A stretch of DNA of 64,000 nucleotides, taken from Chloroflexota bacterium. GTDB taxonomy: Bacteria > Chloroflexota > Anaerolineae > UBA2200. The position numbers and the translations under genes are program-made. Within the stretch, counting starts at the first letter, position 1, and each line of letters opens with the position of its first letter. The stretch is from contig JACIWW010000005.1 in assembly GCA_014360905.1 (NCBI GenBank), positions 85,080 through 149,079 on the forward strand, written 5' to 3'. Shown here in pieces: positions 59,316-64,000 of this stretch. The notes below the pieces were generated by a model that was not told the origin of the DNA, made no database searches, and saw only the letters and a program-made list of their open reading frames with translations.

Positions 59316-62300
59316 TTAGCTGCTTTCACTACCACGTACCGCTTCAGGGAATACAGCAGTATCCGTCGTGCTGCTGGCTTTGCTCTGCGCTGTGATCGTC
59401 TCCACAGGCAATTGCATGCTCATAGCCAGAGCAGTAGCCTCAGCCAGAGCTCTCCGTTTTTCTTGCCTGCGGCGGAATCCCGTGCCGGCTGGTATCAGCT
59501 TGCCAATAATCACGCTTTCTTTTAGCCCATGCAGGTCATCACGTTTGCCCTCAATTGCAGCAGTGGACAAGACGCTGATGGTGTGCTGGAACGAAGCCGC
59601 GGAAAGGAAGCTCTCGGTATTCAATGCAGCCTTAGTAATGCCCAGAAGCACTGGCTGTGCCGTGGCTGGCTCACCACCCTCAGCCATTACTTCGTTGTTA
59701 ATCTGCTCGAAATCCAATTTATCCACCAGATCCCCTGGCAACAAATTGGTATCACCAGAACTGGTCACACGTACACGGCGCAACATCTGGCGGATGATAA
59801 TCTCGATGTGCTTGTCATGAATCGTGACGCCTTGGGTTCGGTATACCAATTGGATCTCTTCTAGCAGATACTGCTGTACTGCCTCAACGCCCAATATCTC
59901 CAGGATCTCGTGAGGGTTCAACGCTCCTTCTGTAATGCGGTCCCCAGCTTCTACTCTCTGTCCTTCTTCCACGCATAGGCGAGCGGCAGCAGGGATTTCA
60001 TATTCGCGCTCCTCCCGTTCTTCATGGCAGAGGATCACATTCCGACCCTCGAGTACTACGCGGCCATCTACTTCGGCGATGATTTGCCGTTCGCCCCTCT
60101 TGGCCAGTGGGTCGCCAGCTTGCACGGTATCCCCATCTTTGACGAGGAGTTTGTAATTCCTTGGTATGGAATAGGGATAATGCACCATCTCGCTGGATAC
60201 AACCTGTACCTTGCGCATCTCCCCTTGAGCTGTAATATGCACTACCCCACTGATATCTGTAATAACAGCCTGGCCCTTGGGGTTACGGGCTTCGAATAAT
60301 TCCTGTACGCGTGGCAATCCCTGGGTGATATCTTCAGCACCTGCCACACCGCCTGTGTGGAACGTACGCAGCGTCAATTGCGTGCCAGGCTCGCCAATGG
60401 ACTGTGCGGCGATGATTCCGACGGCCTCGCCAACGCGCACCAACTCACGCCGCGCTAAATCGCGTCCGTAGCAGGTGGCACACACGCCATAGCGCAACAT
60501 GCAAGTCAGTGGAGAACGAACATGGACACGCTCAACGCCATGCTCTTCGATCTCCTTGACTTTCTGCTCGTCAATCATCTCACCCACTTCGACAAGCACT
60601 TCCTGGGTTTTGGGACTGACCACCCGGCCAGCGGCTATACGCCCGAGGATCCGCTCGGCAAAGGGGTCGTTGATAATCTCGCTACGCGAGCGCTCAATCC
60701 AGATGCCCGTTTTTGTACCACAGTCTTCATCATTGATGATCACATCTTGCGATACATCCACCAGGCGTCGTGTGAGGTAGCCGGCATCGGCAGTGCGCAA
60801 AGCTGTATCGGCCAAACCTTTGCGCGCACCATGAGTGGAGATGAAGTACTCCAATGCGCTCAGTCCTTCCCGGAAGTTGGAGCGAATAGGCAAAGCAATA
60901 ATGCGCCCAGATGGGTCAGCCATTAGCCCCCTCATCCCTGCTAGCTGGCGTATTGGTTGGAGGCTGCCTTTGGTTGCCCCGGAGATGGCCATAATACCAA
61001 TCGAGCCATTGCGGTCGAGAATGCGGTCAAGAGCTTTTGTAATTTGCTCGGTAGCATCAGTCCACAATTCCACTGTCTTGACGTACTGTTCATTTTCGGT
61101 AATCAGGCCACGGCGGTATTGACGTTCCACTTCGGCTACCTCGTTAGCCACTTTTTCCAAAATGGCAGGCTTGTCCGTCGGGATGGTCAGGTCTTCGATA
61201 GCAACGGTGATACCCGATTTCGTTGCGTACTTAAAGCCGATGTCTTTGATTCTATCCACTAGCTCTGCTGTTCCTTCAGGGCCCAATTCCTGGTAGGCTT
61301 GGCCAACCAATGTTTTCAGGCGAGACCTATCCATCACTTCGTTGTAGAAGCGCAATTCAGGCGGCAGTATCTCATTAAAGAGCACCCTGCCCACTGTCGT
61401 TTCAATCAGCTTAGCCTTCCGTCGTGGCCCAGGCTTGGTATAGAATTTGATCTTAGCGTGCAAATCTACTTTGCCCAGGTTGTAAGCCAGAGAGACCTCC
61501 TCGTAGTCAGAGAAAACCTTGCCCTCACCGCGAGCACCAGGCAATTCCATGGTCAAATAGTAACAGCCTAATACCATATCCTTGGTCGGGCCAACAATAG
61601 GCTCGCCATTGGCAGGCAATAGCAGGTTTTTGCGGGACAACATCAACTCCCTGGCTTCAGCCACTGCTGCATCGGAAAGAGGTACATGCACTGCCATTTG
61701 ATCTCCATCAAAATCAGCATTGAATGCAGCGCATACTAGTGGATGAATTTGAATGGCATTGCCTTCTACCAGAACTGGCTCAAAGGCTTGGATACCCAGA
61801 CGATGTAGCGTGGGAGCGCGGTTAAGAAGCACAGGGCGGGTGTGGATGATCTCTTCCAAAACCTCCCAAACTTCAGGGGCTTCTTTTTCGATTAGGCGCT
61901 TTGCCCCTTTGATGTTGATAGCATGGTTGTATTCCACCAGTTTTTGCATCACGAATGGGCGGAACAATTCTAGAGCCATGCGTTTTGGTAAGCCACATTG
62001 GTGCAATTTCAGCTCAGGGCCAACCACGATAACCGAGCGACCAGAGTAGTCCACTCTCTTGCCCAATAAGTTGCGGCGGAATCGACCTTGTTTGCCTTTC
62101 AGCATATCGGAGAGCGATTTAAGTTGCCGGCTTCCCCGTAAAGAGATAGCTTTGCCTCGTCTGCTATTATCAATCAGTGAATCAACGGCTTCTTGGAGCA
62201 TGCGCATCTCATTGCGAACAATGACCTCTGGAGCCTGGAGCTTGATTAGGTGCTTGAGCCGGTTATTGCGGTTCACCACACGCCGATAGAGATCATTTAG

Positions 62301-63593
62301 GTCGCTGGTAGCAAAACGCCCTCCGTCCAATTGCACCATCGGACGCAAATCAGGAGGTATAACGGGCAGAACGGTCAGGATCATCCACTCAGGACGATTG
62401 CCGGATTGCCTTAAAGCCTCTACAACGCGCAGGCGCTTGGCAGCCTTCTTGCGTTGCTGCTTCGATTTGGATAAGCGGATTTCCTGGCGCAGCTTGAGCG
62501 CTAGAGCTTCCAGGTCAATGGACTTGACGATATCATAGATAGCCTGCGCACCCATCCCGGCTTTGAAAACCTTGGGCCACTTTTCTTCGAGTTCGCGATG
62601 GCGGCTCTCATTGATCAACTGTCGCACGCGAAGGCTAAGCAGATCCTCACGCTGTTCTTCAATACGCTTTTCGATTTCCTCAAGCTGATCAGCGATTTCC
62701 TTCTGCAGTTCCTCTCGTTTGTCAGCCACCATCTGACGCAGATAATCCTGGCGCGCTTCAACAGGGGCTAGCGCTTCTGCTTTCTCTGCTTGAATAGTTG
62801 CTTCAACTTCGCTCAGTTTGTCTTCCACTATCTGGTTCAAGCGCAGATAGGCATCCCTGGTAACCAGCTCGCCTTGGGCAACGATGGTAGCGCCGCTTGC
62901 CGGGAAAACGAAATCAACCGGTGCGGTTTGTTCCTTGTACTGGTCTAACTGCTTCTGCAGAGTAGCTGCTTGGTTCATCAGTTCGTTCGTCGCTGCGGTC
63001 AGCTTTTCTTCGAACTCTGCCTGTATGCGATCTTGTTGCTCTTTGAGCTGCTGCAACTCATCAGCCAACTGTGTTTCCAGAGCCTGAATTTGCTCCTCAA
63101 TGCTCTGATTCAGCCGCGCTTTCTCCCGGCTGAGTTCCTCGTCCAAGCGTCGCAAGGCCTTTTGGCGTGCGTCTTCGTCAATCTCTGTGATGATGTATTG
63201 GGCAAAATATAGCACGCGGTCTAGATTACGCTGAGAGATGTTGAGGATCACGCCCAGGTAACTCGGCGAGCGACGAGTGTACCAAATATGGGCAATTGGA
63301 GCCGCGAGCTCAATATGACCCATCCGTTCACGACGTACCCGCGAGTGGGTGACTTCTACACCGCATTTTTCACAGACAATGCCTTTGTAGCGGATTTTCT
63401 TATATTTGCCGCAATAGCATTGCCAGTCCTTGGTTGGACCAAAAATCGCCTCGCAGAAAAGGCCATCCTTCTCTGGCCGCAAGCGCCGATAGTTAATGGT
63501 CTCTGGCTTGGTAACCTCGCCGTAAGACCACTCGCGAATCTGTTCTGGCGATGCCAGGCTGATGCGAACTGCCTCGATATCTTTGATTTCCAA
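59316..63593 (-). CDS. rpoC: RNA polymerase subunit beta-prime
   Basis: The 1425-residue protein is complete: the opening [20 protein letters not shown], the zinc finger [19 protein letters not shown], the catalytic [12 protein letters not shown], the bridge helix region and the Sw5/jaw C-terminus. Between residues about 150 and 350 a long coiled coil of Glu/Gln/Lys heptads is inserted. The start is set at the TTG 63593, six bases after AGGAGG; the ATG at 63614 overlaps a hairpin and has no ribosome site. It is followed by the penicillin-binding protein gene, but no rpoB lies immediately upstream. Confidence 0.95.
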   Translation of the reverse strand: MEIKDIEAVRISLASPEQIREWSYGEVTKPETINYRRLRPEKDGLFCEAIFGPTKDWQCYCGKYKKIRYKGIVCEKCGVEVTHSRVRRERMGHIELAAPIAHIWYTRRSPSYLGVILNISQRNLDRVLYFAQYIITEIDEDARQKALRRLDEELSREKARLNQSIEEQIQALETQLADELQQLKEQQDRIQAEFEEKLTAATNELMNQAATLQKQLDQYKEQTAPVDFVFPASGATIVAQGELVTRDAYLRLNQIVEDKLSEVEATIQAEKAEALAPVEARQDYLRQMVADKREELQKEIADQLEEIEKRIEEQREDLLSLRVRQLINESRHRELEEKWPKVFKAGMGAQAIYDIVKSIDLEALALKLRQEIRLSKSKQQRKKAAKRLRVVEALRQSGNRPEWMILTVLPVIPPDLRPMVQLDGGRFATSDLNDLYRRVVNRNNRLKHLIKLQAPEVIVRNEMRMLQEAVDSLIDNSRRGKAISLRGSRQLKSLSDMLKGKQGRFRRNLLGKRVDYSGRSVIVVGPELKLHQCGLPKRMALELFRPFVMQKLVEYNHAINIKGAKRLIEKEAPEVWEVLEEIIHTRPVLLNRAPTLHRLGIQAFEPVLVEGNAIQIHPLVCAAFNADFDGDQMAVHVPLSDAAVAEARELMLSRKNLLLPANGEPIVGPTKDMVLGCYYLTMELPGARGEGKVFSDYEEVSLAYNLGKVDLHAKIKFYTKPGPRRKAKLIETTVGRVLFNEILPPELRFYNEVMDRSRLKTLVGQAYQELGPEGTAELVDRIKDIGFKYATKSGITVAIEDLTIPTDKPAILEKVANEVAEVERQYRRGLITENEQYVKTVELWTDATEQITKALDRILDRNGSIGIMAISGATKGSLQPIRQLAGMRGLMADPSGRIIALPIRSNFREGLSALEYFISTHGARKGLADTALRTADAGYLTRRLVDVSQDVIINDEDCGTKTGIWIERSRSEIINDPFAERILGRIAAGRVVSPKTQEVLVEVGEMIDEQKVKEIEEHGVERVHVRSPLTCMLRYGVCATCYGRDLARRELVRVGEAVGIIAAQSIGEPGTQLTLRTFHTGGVAGAEDITQGLPRVQELFEARNPKGQAVITDISGVVHITAQGEMRKVQVVSSEMVHYPYSIPRNYKLLVKDGDTVQAGDPLAKRGERQIIAEVDGRVVLEGRNVILCHEEREEREYEIPAAARLCVEEGQRVEAGDRITEGALNPHEILEILGVEAVQQYLLEEIQLVYRTQGVTIHDKHIEIIIRQMLRRVRVTSSGDTNLLPGDLVDKLDFEQINNEVMAEGGEPATAQPVLLGITKAALNTESFLSAASFQHTISVLSTAAIEGKRDDLHGLKESVIIGKLIPAGTGFRRRQEKRRALAEATALAMSMQLPVETITAQSKASSTTDTAVFPEAVRGSESS

Positions 63594-63613
63594 ATCATTC
63601 CTCCTATACTCCA

Positions 63614-63634
63614 TCCCGCTATCTTACAGCGGGA
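63614..63634 (-). promoter_or_regulatory. Hairpin just before the rpoC ribosome site
   Basis: TCCCGCT-GTAAGAT-AGCGGGA is a seven-pair hairpin that ends at the A of the upstream ATG. It leaves AGGAGG and the TTG start free and supports the later start. Confidence 0.5.
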
Positions 63635-63655
63635 ATCAGTAAACGGCTCGACAGC

Positions 63656-63707
63656 AAAAAATCTCGGTATTCTTCCCGGTCACTGTGTTGGGGGATGAAA
63701 GCCGAGA
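63656..63707 (-). terminator. Intrinsic-terminator-like hairpin in the rpoC leader (possible attenuator)
   Basis: Read on the minus strand, TCTCGG and CTTTC pair with GGAAG and CCGAGA (with a four-base bulge), followed at once by TTTTTT (63661-63656). It lies between the predicted rpoC promoter and the rpoC start. An attenuator of rpoC is the simplest reading; a terminator of a lost upstream gene is the alternative. Confidence 0.5.
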
Positions 63708-63838
63708 CCTTCCTCGCTGTTATTTTTGAGGATAGCAATAAGACAATACCAACTGAATCCCTAAGTTACGCTTTTGATGCAGCCACATGATGCATCAATT
63801 TCCGGGGATCCTCCTTAGGATTATTAGCCAATTTATAT

Positions 63839-63867
63839 AGTATATATCAAATTCGCCATTTAGTCAA
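63839..63867 (-). promoter_or_regulatory. Promoter of rpoC
   Basis: On the minus strand TTGACT (63862-63867) and TATACT (63839-63844) are exactly 17 bases apart in a low-GC stretch. The leader to the TTG start is about 240 bases. Confidence 0.6.
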
Positions 63868-63986
63868 ATTGGGAATGCGCTTGCGCCAACAGATCGTTAC
63901 CAGGTGGTACAGGCGATTTTGACAAAAGGGGGTGCTCCTGTGGTAAAAGAATTGTGGAAACAACTGCACCAGGAGGAGCACCGCCT

Positions 63987-64000
63987 ATGGCCGATCTGGC
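63987..64000 (+). CDS. Start of a gene cut by the right edge
   Basis: Only MADL is visible, but GGAGGAG lies eight bases before the ATG. A 9-base inverted repeat (GGTGCTCCT at 63931-63939 and AGGAGCACC at 63974-63982) brackets the leader, and TTGACA occurs at 63919-63924. A transposase or another gene divergent from rpoC is possible. A GTG-started frame from 63940 is also open. The identity cannot be told. Confidence 0.3.

Overview
The window is about 64 kb of dense bacterial chromosome. It carries no phage, integrated plasmid or CRISPR array. The long beta-prime subunit with a coiled-coil insert near its N-terminus, the AmaP/ScpB/CPBP cluster, the YfhO-like protein, the kinase with a Thr/Pro-rich tail and the doublet of ferredoxin-bearing MinD-type ATPases suggest an uncultured anaerobic member of the Chloroflexota. 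This assignment is an inference from protein resemblance only. MetV/MetF at the left edge point to a methyl branch of the Wood-Ljungdahl pathway, and a UGA-recoded peroxiredoxin implies that the cell makes selenoproteins.

Layout: 1-2.8 kb, MetV (cut by the edge), MetF, a REC-REC protein without output domain and an adenosine-specific kinase family protein. 2.9-8.9 kb, mixed metabolic genes: a small unknown protein, an orphan amino-acid binding protein, a clan GH-A glycosidase, an ADP-ribosylglycohydrolase, a DUF1294 protein, a HAD phosphatase and a 6-phosphogluconate dehydrogenase. 9.0-16.0 kb, a complete N-type (Na+-type) ATP synthase operon atpDCQRBEFAG; b is fused to a delta-like domain, and a gene of the DarA cyclic-di-AMP receptor family is inserted between atpA and atpG. 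16.1-22.5 kb, a minus-strand run of eleven genes: two Fe-S MinD/Mrp-type ATPases flanking a selenocysteine peroxiredoxin, a methyltransferase, zinc-ribbon proteins, a ferredoxin, a NifX-like protein, two DUF5320 proteins and a DUF364 protein.

23.0-27.2 kb holds an acyl-CoA dehydrogenase-like protein and a sugar isomerase-like protein with a GPH sugar symporter. 27.2-29.1 kb is an AT-rich type II restriction-modification pair with its own promoter. 29.1-34.5 kb encodes an esterase, a membrane-anchored EEP phosphatase, a membrane protein, a CMD protein and a lipoprotein built of two kinds of repeat. 34.6-39.3 kb holds a SERCA-like Ca2+ ATPase, tRNA-Glu, YraN and MiaA. 39.3-46.0 kb holds a Ser/Thr kinase, a YfhO-like protein, AmaP, ScpB and a CPBP protease. 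46.0-53.4 kb holds a chelatase-type ChlI-ChlD fusion, an EamA transporter, an RmlC-like cupin and a full ECF transporter operon read in the opposite direction. 53.5-64 kb holds a ferredoxin pseudogene, a GNAT/FemAB-like protein, a histone-deacetylase family protein, a class A penicillin-binding protein and rpoC. rpoC has its own promoter and a leader with a terminator-like hairpin, and no rpoB lies directly upstream.

The observations most worth following are the Sec peroxiredoxin with a SECIS-like hairpin and the DarA-family gene inside the N-ATPase operon. The isolated rpoC with a possible attenuator comes next.
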